64,000 bases of DNA from Salticus scenicus. Lineage: Eukaryota; Arthropoda; Arachnida; Araneae; Salticidae. Within the stretch, counting starts at the first letter, position 1; each line of letters begins with the position of its first letter. Below are positions 33,298 through 45,369 of the stretch, piece by piece. A program made the position numbers and the translations under genes. The notes under the pieces were generated by a model. The model did no database searches and had not been told where the DNA came from. It worked only from the letters and a program-made list of their open reading frames with translations. The DNA lies in contig OZ005648.1 in assembly GCA_963930645.1 (NCBI GenBank), positions 274,646,403 through 274,710,402 of the forward strand. The letters run 5' to 3'.

Positions 33298-34106
33298 CTG
33301 GAGTAATTTTTATTTAAATTTAACCAGCTCGGGATATGTTGTCAGGACAGTAAAAATCTCGGTCGAGTTCGTGAATGGGGCATCCAGCTCAAAGGGGGTG
33401 GAAATATTCATTTGCTCATAATTTCTTTAATATTGAAAATAGGAAAATACTTCAAATCAGGAGAATTACCGCCTTACTCTAAGGAACAACTTTTGTATTT
33501 AAACTTTTTCGATAACTTTATTTTGAGGGGGGGCGGGGCTACCGCCCCCCTCAACCCCCGTTTCATTAATGCACTTACATTTATATAGAATTTAATCCGG
33601 TTATTAAAAAATAATTCTGTTTTTAAAAAATAATTTATTAAAATTATTATTTAAACAAATTATCTTTTATGATAATAGTTAAATTGATCCTAGTCTCTGC
33701 TTGATTGGAGACACAATAACTTTAAATTTAATTAAATTCAGTCATGGCCTTGAAATAACGATATCGTACTTGAAGACGAAACATTTTAATAACACATTAC
33801 TAAAACTGCACAAAACATATATAAAACATTTAAAACTCAAATGTAAATATTCTTCTCGGACGAACTAAAAATCATGTCATTTCTCTCGTCCACCCAACTC
33901 CGTTCTCATCTTATTGGCTGTTGACACTCATCTCCTGTCTAATACCATTTCATGACGTCATGGAACTTTACTCGTCCCTCCTTTTCGAGCTCATACGTCA
34001 CAGGAGTGACTATGATGCTACCAAACTTAGAAAACTGTTTCATGATATAGAGAGTTTCTACATAAAATATTCACATTGATAATGTTGAATAGTTTTTGAT
34101 ACAAGT
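33298..34106. other. Unassigned intronic sequence
   Basis: No gene or repeat pair is recognised. A short GC-rich inverted stretch, GGGGGGGCGGGGCT near 33526-33540, is followed by GCCCCCCTCAACCCCC. Confidence 0.35.
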
Positions 34107-35451
34107 TTTAGTTCCCCATCATACTATAGGTATGGGGAACTTAGGTAATCGTGAAAATTTTCGACCTCGGTTTTTTGACTTTTCTACACGTTTTCAGGCG
34201 TGAGGAATCCAAAAATGACAAAATTTTTATGGTGTCTGTCTGTAGGGTGTCTGTTAGTCTGTTAGTCTGTAAGTCTGTTAGTCTGTTAGTGGGTCAGTCC
34301 GTTAGTTTGTTAGTCTGTGTACACGATATCTCAAGAACAAATTGTCGCAGAGAGGTCAGATCAGTTTCAAAATATTACTTTCGACACTGGCAAGAACCCT
34401 ATTCTTTTGCAACATTCGAATTTAAAAACTTCGTAAGTTATTAGAAATTTACAATTTTCTTATCATGGGAGAATAGGACAAAAATTCACTTAAACGTGCA
34501 TTAAATGAAAACTTTTTACTGTAAAAATGTCAGACCAGTTTTAAAATATCAGTTTTGATGCCGGAATGAACATCAGTAACTACAAATATGCTACTTTGAA
34601 AATTTCGCAAGTTACTGGAAATTTACGAATTTCTTAACATGGCAGTATAGGGCAAAATTTCACATAAACGTCAATTTTTAGAGATATTTTCATCGTAAAG
34701 ATGTCAGACTACTTTTGAAATATTATTTAGGACACTGGCATGAATATTAATGACTATGAATTTTCCAATATAAAGATTTCGTAAGTTATTGAAAATTTAC
34801 GAATTTCTTAACATGTCAGAATAGAGCAAAATTTCACATAAACGTCAATCTTGAGGGATATTTTCAGCGTAAAGATGTCAAACCACTTTCGAAATATTAT
34901 TTAGGATACTGGCATGAATATCATAGACTATGATTTTTCCAATTAAAAAAAATTCGTAAATTATTTGGAATTTATGATTTACTTAACATGTCAGAATAAG
35001 GCAAAATTGATCATAAACTTCCATTTTGAGGATCCTAAATACATTAGACAACTTCAAAATTAAGTTTATGATATTTGTTTGAACATGATTGAATACAAAT
35101 TTTCTACTAGGAAATTTTCGTAAATTATTCGTAATTTACGATTTTATCAACATAGCGAAATTGTAAATTTTTCATATAAATATGAATTTTGAGGTTTATT
35201 GCATTGGAAATAGTAGCATGAAAACTAAACAACAGAATTGACCCTGATAAAATAAATTAATAAATTAGAATAAGATAATTATATCCAAGTGAACGGTGGA
35301 TAGCCTATTAGGCGGGGATTTCATTCTGTCACTGAATCAAGCTTTGGTCAAATTCATTTCTTTTAACATGATTATAATATGTCTCGCACTAGAAATTTCT
35401 GAGAACTTAAATATGATGGGGAACTGAGCAGAGTCCACCTATGCCAACTAG
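34107..35451 (+). mobile_element. Family D Helentron-like element, copy 2
   Basis: Inverted relative to 25233-26556 and similar along its length. The 5' palindrome GTTCCCCATCATACTATAGG then TATGGGGAAC lies at 34111-34140. Next come CGTGAAAATTTTCGACCTC, ACACGTTTTCAGG and GTCTGTTAGTCTG repeats (34232-34318). About five 175-bp units follow (TTTACGAATTTCTTAACATG). The 3' end is ATGATGGGGAACTGAGCAGA then CCACCTATGCCAACTAG ending near 35451. A 97-codon frame at the 5' end reads through the microsatellite and is not a gene. Confidence 0.75.
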
Positions 35452-35838
35452 TTTCATATAGAAAGAGCACCAACAGATAATATTAAGAGTTTCAAAGAAA
35501 ATGTTTATGTATGTACCACAAAAATTCTTTTTATAAAAAAATTTTAAAATAAATGTTCATATATGTAAATCCTAAAAGTCTATAAAAAAATGGATATATC
35601 ATAAAATCTTTAGGAAGAGCTTCTGCATATGCCTAAAGAAAAAAACAAAGAAAAAAACAAACAAACAATGAAATACATAGTATATTTAGCAATAAACAAC
35701 AGCAATACACACAAATAATAGATCTAACATTAAATATCTTACAAACAACCCTTATAATATTAACATGAATTATACAGCACATCACGAGGTAAATTAAATT
35801 TGAATAATTAGATACAACTGAACACTATTAGAAATATT
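35452..35838. other. Unassigned sequence downstream of the Gypsy pol
   Basis: It lies between the family D 3' end and the stop codon of the RNase H frame. It could hold Gypsy 3' UTR or LTR sequence, but no second copy is present in the window to prove an LTR. Confidence 0.3.
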
Positions 35839-38376
35839 TCAAGGAAGTCTAGATAAAGAATCGGCATTGCCATGATTCTTCCCCTTCCTATACGTAATTT
35901 TTAGATTATATCTTTGCAAAGCTAATGGCCAACGTGCTAACTTTACGCCGTGTGGCATTGTTTTGGTCAGAAAAGTCAGAGGATTGTGATCGGAAACTAC
36001 CTCGACTTCTGCACCGAAGAGCCAAGTATCAAACTTTCGTAGAGCAGTCAACACACTGTAAGCCTCTCGTTCGATCGTTGACCATTTGGCCTGACACGGA
36101 GACAGTTTTTTACTAAAGAAAGCAATTGGATGTTCTTTGCCAGAATCGTCCGACGGAGATAAACATGCTCCGATAGCTTCGCTCGAAGCATCTGTGTACA
36201 ATTTGAATGGCTTTGCTATATTAGGCATATATAGAGATGGCATATTCATTAAATGGTGTTTCAAATTTTGAAAAGCTGTTTCTTGTGCATCAGACCAGGG
36301 GATTTCATTAGGTACGCTTTTCTTTGTTAATTCAGTTAAGGGAAGAATTACTGAAGCAAAATTTGGAATGTATTCCTGGTAATAATTAGCCAAACCAATT
36401 ACACTACGAAGTTCTTTTTTGGTGATAGGCCTGCAAATTTTTCTTATAGCTTCGTTTTTTTCGGGATCGGGTGTATGTCTTCCTGATCCAATAATATGGC
36501 CTAAAAATTTCACTTCATTCTTTCTGAAATCGCATTTCTTTAAATTAACTGTAAGACCAACTTCTTGGAATGTTTTGAGAACTGCTTCCAAGTGTGTTAT
36601 ATATTCACTCCAAGTAGTAGAAAATACTGCGACATCATCGATATAGGAACGACAATAATTTTTATGACACTCTAAAACTTTGTCTATAGATTTTTGAAAT
36701 GTACTACCAGCGTTCTTCATACCAAACGGCATGACATTCCGTTGGAAATGCCCTGAGTGTGTAGTAAAAGCAGTATAGTGTTTGATGTCTTCTTTCATAG
36801 GTATTTGCCAGTACCCTTTCGTGAGATCTAGAACAGAAATAAACTGCGAATTACCAATCAAATAAATAAGATCACTGGCAATCTTCATGGGGTATGCATC
36901 TGGGATGGTATAGTTGTTCAATAAACGAAAATCAACACATAACCTAACAGTTCCATCCTTTTTGGCAACGCAAACTACAGGACGAGCCCAATTCGCTGTT
37001 AATGTTCTATTAGTCCAAGTGCAATAAGTAATTCTTGAATCTGTCTATCCACTTCCTTTTGCATAACTATCGGTATTCTATATGGATGTAGTCTTTTAGG
37101 ACAGCAATCGCAAGTAACGCGAACACTGTGTCCTTCTACTTTAGCAACTCCGGGTTTAGTGCTGAAAACGGTATGATATTTGCATATCACATTTTTTGAA
37201 CCATTTTTCTTTTCAAAATTTAAATCTAAACTTTCAGTTTGATCCGCTATTTCTTTAGGGGTTAAGCATCCATTTCCGAATGGTGCATAATGAATATCAC
37301 CAAAATCTTTATCTACATCAAATATTAGGCCAACATGGTCAATTCGAGCAACGTATGGTCTGAGCTTATTAAAATTCAGTTCCCTTCTGGACCCATTCTC
37401 TAATTCAACTAAGGCTGAATGTGGTCTAGTGATTTCAACAACAGTAGCTGGGCCAATCGAAGTTTTAAGTAATTTATGCGAAGATGAAGGAACTATTATT
37501 AGTACTTTATCACCAACATTAAACTGTTTATCTCTTGCTGTCAAATTATACCGCAAAGTATATCTTTCTTGAGAATCCTGAGCATATTCTGATGCAATTT
37601 CATGTGCTTTTCTCAGTTTCTCAACTAGTTCTGATATATATTTTTCAACTGATGTGGAAGCTGAAGTGGGAATTTTCCTCTCACCAGTCCATACGCCTTT
37701 CAATAGTGACAATGGTGCAGGAGGCAAATGCCCATAAACTAACTGAAACGGAGAAACACCTGTCGTACTATGAGGAACCTCTCTGTAAGCAAAGAGTAAA
37801 TATGGAAGATGCAAATCCCAATTAGATCTATGTTCCTGTATATTTTTATTTAACATATCCTTCAATGTTCGATTCCAACGTTCCACTGCACCCATACTTT
37901 CTGGATGACCTGGCGTTGCAAACCTCGGAGAAACTCCAAGAAGTTCCAAAAATACTTCACTTAATTTAGCAGTAAAATTGGTACCTTGGTCTGTACATAT
38001 TACTTTGGGGAACCCTGTCTGTGTAAATATTCTCATAACATTATTGCAAGTTGTTTTAGCACTGATGTTAGTCACAGGAATAGCTTCAGCCCATCTAGTA
38101 CATAAGTCAACAGCACAAATCACGTATTTATGTTCTCTTCGAGACGGGGGGTTCTAAAGGTCCAATACAGTCCAGACTCCAGACTTCAAATGGAATTTCT
38201 GGCCTAACAGTGGGTTGTATCTGTATACGATCCCTATAGGAAACTGTTCTGCGTAATTGGCAGGTTTTGCAACATTCACAAAAATTTTTAACGTCTTCTT
38301 TGAGACTTGGCCAATAAAATGAATATTTTATTCTCTGCTTTGTTTTCTGTTCGCGTAGATGGCCAGCCAGTCCTCG
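35839..38376 (-). pseudogene. Ty3/Gypsy pol relic with integrase before reverse transcriptase
   Basis: Minus-strand order is as follows. Integrase zinc finger with CKTCQ (38376-38250). Integrase core with AVDLCTRW, CTDQGTNF and GAVERWN carrying the D, D, E triad (38123-37700). An integrase C-terminal region and the RT start (HPYRIPIVMQ...ALGLIEH, 37080-37000). RT with LDLTKGYWQIPM, MPFGMKNA and YIDD (36921-36400). RNase H with LYTDASSEA, IEREAY and SDHNPL, ending in NADSLSRLP and a stop at 35839. Integrase runs directly into RT in one frame, so the order is real and not two fragments. Frameshifts near 38146 and 37000 break it. Gag and protease are absent. The order is that of Gmr1-like elements (known for Ty3/Gypsy), opposite to the usual RT-RH-IN. 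The left cut at 38376 abuts Helitron sequence. Confidence 0.82.
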
Positions 38377-39960
38377 AAAACAGTCCAATAGTAAAGCTTA
38401 TTCTTCGACTATTCTGGAAACAGTTGAAGCTGTTACTCATATAGCAAAATTCACTATTCGATGAATGTTCTGGTATACTCTGAAAAACAGTCACTTGTTC
38501 CACAGGAGTAAAGCAAATAACATCAAATACTCCGGAACATAAATCTTCGCAATCTCAAGAAAAATGTTCATTCGCTTAGAGCTCAATCCTTAAAGTGCAA
38601 TCAATCAGAATAGGTCCCTGAATAACTCTGATTCGCAGTGAGTACATACTCTCTCGCATAAATCAACTCACTCCTATTTATAACTTTTTGCGATGATTCC
38701 ATCGAGAATTCCATCCCCGATGATTCCACCGAGTCGAAAAGCTCGAGATCTGTTCTCCCGTGTGTCGGAGATCTTCGAAACTTGAGGAATTCTTAAGTAC
38801 AATTTTTCATCAAACTTGGTTGCCCTCTCACCAAATTTGGTCACCCACTCACCAAGTTTGTCGCCAAGGCTGACACATGACAGTGAATGAATGAACTGCC
38901 CTTTTATTTTCACTTCGCCTGTAAAACTGCTTTCATTGCAACAGTGCTAATGATGCGGGGCAAATAAGGAAAGGGCATGTTTACAAACAAACGCTCCGTC
39001 AATCTATCTTTGCCACTCTCGAGTGGCAAAATATCAACCTGTATTGGTGGAAATGCCAATGTTATGCCACTTTAGCCATAACTTGACTGCGAGTGACGTC
39101 ACGTGCCCTTTCCTTATAACTAATCCCTAATAACAATATGCTATGAGTACTATTTCTGCCGCGTTTTAGACAACTAATATTTTTATGGTTATATATATTT
39201 CCCATTAAACGCATTCTTATTCTTATTTTTATTTATTTATTTAAGTATTAATTTAAATTAAACAAATATTTCTGCCGGACAGCGTGCAGGTACAGTCACA
39301 CACAGCAGCTCGAATATTTGTATTATAAATTAGCGAAGTGATTGGTATATAAAAAAAACAAATAAATACATTGTAAACATTACCGTGCTACACAAATTTA
39401 TTGAATCTCTTCCTTGGCGGCTTTTAAATTTTTGTCACCATATTAGTGATGATTTTTTTCTTTAATATAATTTCTTGTATAAAAGGGGGAATCGTATTTT
39501 GGTGATACTTTTATCGGATATCTTTTCGCTCATTTGTATGAATTCTTCATATTCTGTTTATATTTTTAACGGTTTTTAGGCTGAAAATAGTGCTTGAAAT
39601 AAATTTTCTATCTTTAAAACTACATTTTTTTTCTCCTAAAAAATTATCTGTTCAAAGAAAAATAGATCATTTATGTGATTACTATTTCGGTTTAATTTCT
39701 TTAAATGGCTATTTCTAAATTAAACGTCTTGGCGAAAAACATTCAGTTTATTATTTCAACGCCAAAATTTAAAAATCGCCCAGTATGATCTATAAATAAA
39801 ACTGATAAAATAAATTTATAGTTTATAGAGTTTATTGTGGTAAAGAAACGCTACGCAGTCAAATGTGACGTCAGGGGCAGTTTTTTTTTCTTTTTTGTTC
39901 TTTTTAATAACAACTTGACAGTAAAAATCTACAATAGTTAAAGAAAAAAAAAAAAAAAAA
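38377..39960 (-). mobile_element. Helitron copy, 3'-truncated at the Gypsy junction
   Basis: It matches H1 from CGAAAACAGTCCAATAG (38373-38389) onwards: ATTCTGGAAACAGTTGAAGC, ATTCGATGAATGTTCTGG and CACTTGTTCCACAGGAGTAA. The last 185 bp or so of the Helitron, including the hairpin and CTAG, is missing. It carries extra sequence near 38950-39120 not seen in other copies (CTCGAGTGGCAAAATATC). An open frame at 38913-38674 covers a conserved segment of the family. The 5' end is diverged and ends near a poly-A run at 39943-39969. Confidence 0.65.
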
Positions 39961-39986
39961 AAAAAAAAATAGAACAATATATAATC

Positions 39987-40578
39987 TTATATATATATTA
40001 TAAATTCGAATGTCAGTGAATTTATTTGACTGAGTTTCACGCCAAAACTGCTCGACGGATTTCAATGAAATTTGTAATGGAGATAGCTTATACCCTAAAA
40101 GTTAGCTGCCTTTTATTCGTAGAAAAACTTTGTTTTTGTGATTTTTATGCATAAAATAGCAATTTTGTAAGCTAATAATAGCAAAAAATTAGCCATTTAA
40201 ATTTTATCCGTAATTTAATTACTGCCACACAAAAAAAAAAAAAAAAAAAAAAAAAACGAGTTTATTTTTTTTTCCAACAGGGAAATAAATACATTTATAT
40301 AAACGTGAACAATAAAAAATTAAAAATATAAATAAATTATGCATCTAACAAAAATTGATGTCATTTTTAATTTAAAATTTCTTTTACACATTGATAAAGT
40401 GTTAATATAGTTTACGCGACTAATATATGTTGTACTAAAATCAGTTTTATTTATAGATCCTCCTGGGTGATTTTTTAAATTGTTGCGTTGAAGTACACCG
40501 AACATTTTTCGCCAAGAGGTTTAATTTAGCAACAGCGATTTTAATCTAGGTAGTTCAAGAAAAATATAAATCTATAAA
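39987..40578 (+). mobile_element. Helitron 5' half, plus orientation
   Basis: It starts TCTTATATATATATTATAAA at 39987, then GACTGAGTTTCACGCC and the interior as far as GTTTAATTTAGCAACAGCG. It then meets the next Helitron's 3' terminus at about 40582. The 3' half is missing. Confidence 0.65.
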
Positions 40579-40581
40579 ATA

Positions 40582-42430
40582 CAAACAGGCTTTGCCCGCT
40601 TCGCTGGACACTATATTTAAATGATTTCTTTGTAACTGAATATATTTCGATTGGCGACTATTTTCGTCACAGCTTTAGCATGGGACCTCCTTGGCAATAT
40701 CAAACATTTTTTGAACTTCTCGAATCTGTACAACAAAACTATTATTAAAACAAATATTTTCGAAAACAGTCCAATAGCTGGTTTTAATTCTTCGAATATT
40801 CTGGAAACAGTTGAAGCTGTTACTCTTACAGTATAAGTCATTATTCGATGAATGTTCTGGGACAGTCCAAAAAATAGTCACTTGTTCCACAGGAGTAAAG
40901 TAAATAAAATCAACTACACCAGAGCAAAAATTTTCGCTCACTCACGAAAAATGTCCAGTCGCTTAGAGCTCAATCTTTAAAGTGCAATGACTCAGAATAG
41001 GTCTCTGAATAACTCTGGATCGCAGTGACTACATACTCTTTCGCAAAAATCAACTCACACCTACTTATAACTTTTGGCGATGGGGCTTGGAGATGACTCC
41101 ATCGAGAATACCTTGGTAAGCTCAAGGTCTATGTTCCCGTGTGTCGGAGAGCTTCGAAACATCGGGAACCCTAAACTATCATTTTTCACCAAATTTGGTC
41201 GCCCACTCGCCAAGTTTGTCTCCAAGACTATGCTTTCTATTGAACATATCTTTATTTAGTTATTTAAATATTAATTTGAATTAATCAAATATTTCTGCCC
41301 GACAGCGTGCAAGTGCAGTCACACACAGCAGCTCATTTATTTGTATATTAAATTAGCGTAGTGATTGATATATAAAAAAAAAAAAAAAATAACTAAACAT
41401 TATCGTGCTACACAACTTTATTGAATCTTTCCCTTGGCGGCTTTTGAATTTTTGTCGCCATATTAGCGATTTTTTTTTTTTTTTTTTTTTTGTATAATTT
41501 CTTGCATAAAAATAGAAAGCGTTTTATCGGACACCTTTTCGTTAACATATAAGAACCCTTCATATTCTGTTTATTTTATAAATGGTTTTTAGGTTTAAAA
41601 TAGTGCTTGATGAAATAAATTTTCTATTTTAAAACTGCACTTTTTTTCTATAAAAAATAAATTTTCTATTTTTAAAACTGCATTTTTTTTCTATAAAATT
41701 ATCTACTCAGATAAAAATAGATCATTTATGTGACTACTATTTCAGTTTACATTTTACATTTTTCTTGAACTACCTAGATTAAAATCGCTGTTGCTAAATT
41801 AAACCTCTTTTATATTTTTCTTGAACTACCTAGATTAAAATCGCTGTTTCTAAATTAAACCTCTTTTATATTTTTCTTGAACTACCTAGATTAAAATCGC
41901 TGATGCTAAAATAAACCTCTTGGCGAAAATTGTTCGGTGTACTTCAACGCAACAATTTAAAAAATCACCCAGGAGGATCTATAAATAAAACTGATTTTAG
42001 TACAACATATATTAGTATCGTAAACTATATTAGCACTTTATCAATGTGTAAAAGAAATTTTAAATTAAAAATGACGTCAATTTTTGTGAGATGCATAATT
42101 TATTTTTTATTTATTTATTTTTTATTGTTCACGTTTAGATATATGCATTTATTTTACTGTTGGAAAAAAAAATAAACTCGTATTTTTTTTGGCAACAATT
42201 AAATTAAGGATAAAATTTAAATGGCTAATTTTTTGCTATTATTAGCTTACAAAATTGCTATTTTATGCACAAAAATAGCAAAAAAAAGTTTTTTTTTTCG
42301 GAATAAAAGGCAGCCAACTTCCTAAGTTAGGGTATAAGCTATCTCCTTTACAAATTTCATCGAAATCCGTCGAGCAGTTTTGGCCTGAAACTCAGTCAAA
42401 TAAATTCACGGACATTCACATATATAATAT
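40582..42430 (-). mobile_element. Helitron copy H2
   Basis: The 3' hairpin is at the left (CAGGCTTTGCCCGC at 40586, with the CTAG mutated to AAAC). The 5' region is at the right (GACTGAGTTTC... read from about 42400), cut a few bases before the usual TC start by the neighbouring copy. An AATCGCTGTTGCTAAATTAAACCTC unit is tandemly repeated three times at 41768-41920. Confidence 0.7.
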
Positions 42431-42431
42431 A

Positions 42432-42510
42432 CTAGCAGGCTTTGCCCGCTTCGCTGGTCATTATATTGAAATGAATCCCCAAAACAGCATATCATTAATA
42501 ATAATAAAAT

Positions 42511-42550
<40 letters not shown>

Positions 42551-44024
42551 TGAAATCCGTCAAAATCTAATTTTAAATTCCTGCTACTTTCTATCGCGGT
42601 ATTCCCGCTCGTCACAGTCGAGTCTGGAGCCCCAATGCCTTAGGCAGTCTCTTACCTGCTTTTTACTCCCCCTCCCTCGCGGTTACAGTTGAAAGTTTTA
42701 CAAAATCTCATCAAAGTGCATATTTCGCACACTTAATTAACACCCACACACCAAAATTCGCCATTCTTAGGTAATTTGGACGGATTTAAGCTTCAAAATG
42801 TGGTTTTTGCCCCGCCCGCCCCAAGAGGAAGGGGGGGGGGTAAATTTCCAAAATTACTTTATATTGCATGTTGCATACACATACCTAACCGACACATAAA
42901 AAAATTGAGATCCTGAAATTATTTAAAGCTGAGCTATGCTTTAAAACTTTTTTTTTTTTAAATCTCTCCCCCCGTTCAAAGGAGGGAAGGAGAAGGGAAT
43001 TTCGCAAAATCTCTTCATACTATGAGTTAGATACATATAATCGTCCCTTACATAAAATATTTCCAACCTTAGGTAATTTAGTGCAGCGTTACGCATGAAT
43101 ACATGTTTTTGCCCCCCATTCTCCAAAGGGCGGTAGGGTGGAATTTTATAAAATCCCTTTGTAGTGTGTGTTCAGTTCGATTTCCTCGTGTGTTGAGTAC
43201 CCTTCTTCTAAAACCTTTTCCCTTCCCTCCCCCCCTTAAAAATCCAAAATTCCAAAATCACAGAAAATAATTTGTAAAAATAAGTCTGGTCTTTCCATCT
43301 GCAATTTCTTCACCGTTAAGTAATTTTGAGCCGAGTTAAGCCTTCTGCCCCCCAAGGGGGACAGGGGGGTATTTTGCAAAGTTCCGTCTTAGTTGGGGGT
43401 CAGGCTCCGAAAACCAACCTGGTCACTAAAATTTGTGACCCTCTTTCCCACAGAATCGTCATGGCAGTGTTGAGTCAGTGAATCAATGAGTTTACTCTTT
43501 TATATGTACAGATTTGTTTATATTTTTTATGGACTACTTGGCTTAAGGTTGCTGTCACAAAAATAGAGTCCTTGGCGTAAAATGTCCCATCTACTTCAGT
43601 ATTAAAATTAAAAATATACCAAGGATTATCAACTAATAAAGCTCTTTAATACAGATCTGAATTAGCTTTCATTTTCTTATTATCTAATTTTGATAATGAC
43701 GTTATGTTGTCATGTGCCTAAGCAAATTTAATATTTATTATTTTTTTTTATTATTATTCGCGTGAAATATTCTTTGGCAAGAATTAAAAATTAAAATAAA
43801 TTATTTTAAAATTTTACTATAGAAGAAATATCTATATTATATAGAAGGTTAATTAAAAATTTACATTTTTTCCGGTATAAATAGTAGCCTATGTCTTATT
43901 CCAGACTATTATCTATCTCTGAACAAAATTTCATCCAGATCCGTTTAGCCGTTGTGGCGTGATTGAGTAACAAGCAGTTTTGGCCTGAAACTCAGTCAAA
44001 TAAATTCACGGACATTCACATTTA
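42432..44024 (-). mobile_element. Helitron copy H3, second subfamily
   Basis: The 3' end is CTAGCAGGCTTTGCCCGC at 42432, and the 5' region carries the same GACATTCACATTTAT block as H1 at 44007-44024. The interior differs from H1 and H2. It contains a degenerate minisatellite with C/G-rich runs (42830, 42965, 43120, 43215, 43350) and resembles H4 in the opposite orientation. A poly-A tract lies at 42515-42545. Confidence 0.7.
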
Positions 44025-44204
44025 TCTATATATATAAAAGAGTAAACTGACTGATTCACTGACTGATTCACTGATTCACTGACTCAACACGGTTGTGGCG
44101 ATCCTATGGGAGATAGAGTCACAATTTTTGGTGAGAAGGTTGATTTTAGGACCCTGACGCTCACTAAGACGGGATTTTGCGAAATACCCCCCCGTTCCCC
44201 CCCG

Positions 44205-45215
44205 GGGGGGGCAGAAGGCAAAAATCACCTTTATAAGCATATCTCGGCTCCAAATTGCTTCACGGTGAAGAAATTGCAGATGGGGAGACTAGACTTGAAT
44301 ACAAAAAAATCATTTTCTGCGATTTTGGAATTTTGGATTTTTAAGGGGGGTAGGGGGTAAAAATGAGATTTTCAGGGGCGCATAAGGCAAAAACACATTT
44401 ATAAGTACAACTCGGCACCAAATTACTTCACAGGGAAGAAATTGCAGATGGGGAGACTAGGCTTGAATACGAAAAAATCATTTTCTGCGATTTTGGAATT
44501 TTTGATTTTTTTGGGGGGAAGGGGGTGAAAATGATTATCGGAGTTGCTGAAGACAAAAACACCTTTATAAGCATAACTCGGTTCCAAATTGCTTCACGAG
44601 GAAGATATTGCAGATGGGAACACTAGACTTGAATACAAAAAAATCATTTTCTGCGATTTTGGATTTTTGGATTTTTAAGGGGGAAAAGGGGTGAAAATGA
44701 TTTTCGGAGGCGCAGGAGGCAAAAACACCTTTATAAGCATAACTCGACTCCAAATTACTTCACGATGAAAAAATTGCAGATGGGGAGACTAGACTTAAGT
44801 ACAAAAAAAAAAATTTCTGCGATTTTGGAATTTTGGATTTTTAAGGGGGGAGAGGGGCTGAAAATGATTTTCGAAGGTGCAGAAGGCAAAAACCACCTTT
44901 ATAAGCACAACTCGGCTCCAAATTGCTTCACGGTGAAGAAATTGCAGAGGAAGAGACTAGACTTGAAAACAAAAAAATCATTTTCTGCGATTTTGGAATT
45001 TTGGATTTTTAAAGGGGGAAGGGGGTATAAATGATTTTCGGAGGCGCATGAGGCAAAAACACATTTATAAGTATAACTCGGCTCCAAATAACTCCACAGT
45101 GAAGAAATTGCAGATGGGGAGACTAGACTTGACTACGAAAAAATAGTTTCCTGCGATTTTGGAATTTTGGATTTTTAACGGGAGAAGGGGGTATAAATGA
45201 TTGTCGGAGGCAAAT
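44205..45215 (+). repeat. ~165 bp G-rich minisatellite (about six units)
   Basis: Each unit holds AAAACACCTTTATAAGCA, ACTCGGCTCCAAATTGCTTC, AAGAAATTGCAGATGGGGAG and TTTTGGATTTTTAAGGGGG, and ends in a G run of four to seven. Many overlapping open frames on both strands simply follow the repeat. Confidence 0.75.
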
Positions 45216-45369
45216 TTAGAAAAATACGGATTTTCGAGTAAAAATAATAGCTCAAAGATGTAAAAAAAAAAAAAAAAAAAAAAACCCGCCAAGCGTCTTC
45301 TTGAAAATATTTGCAAAAACTCATTTTTTGATTTTTTCCGATTTTTTTTAGGGGGGGGGAGGAGGGGGC

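Noticed and set aside
42471..42692. 73-codon plus-strand frame with a long lysine run
   Set aside because: The lysines come from a poly-A tract inside Helitron H3.
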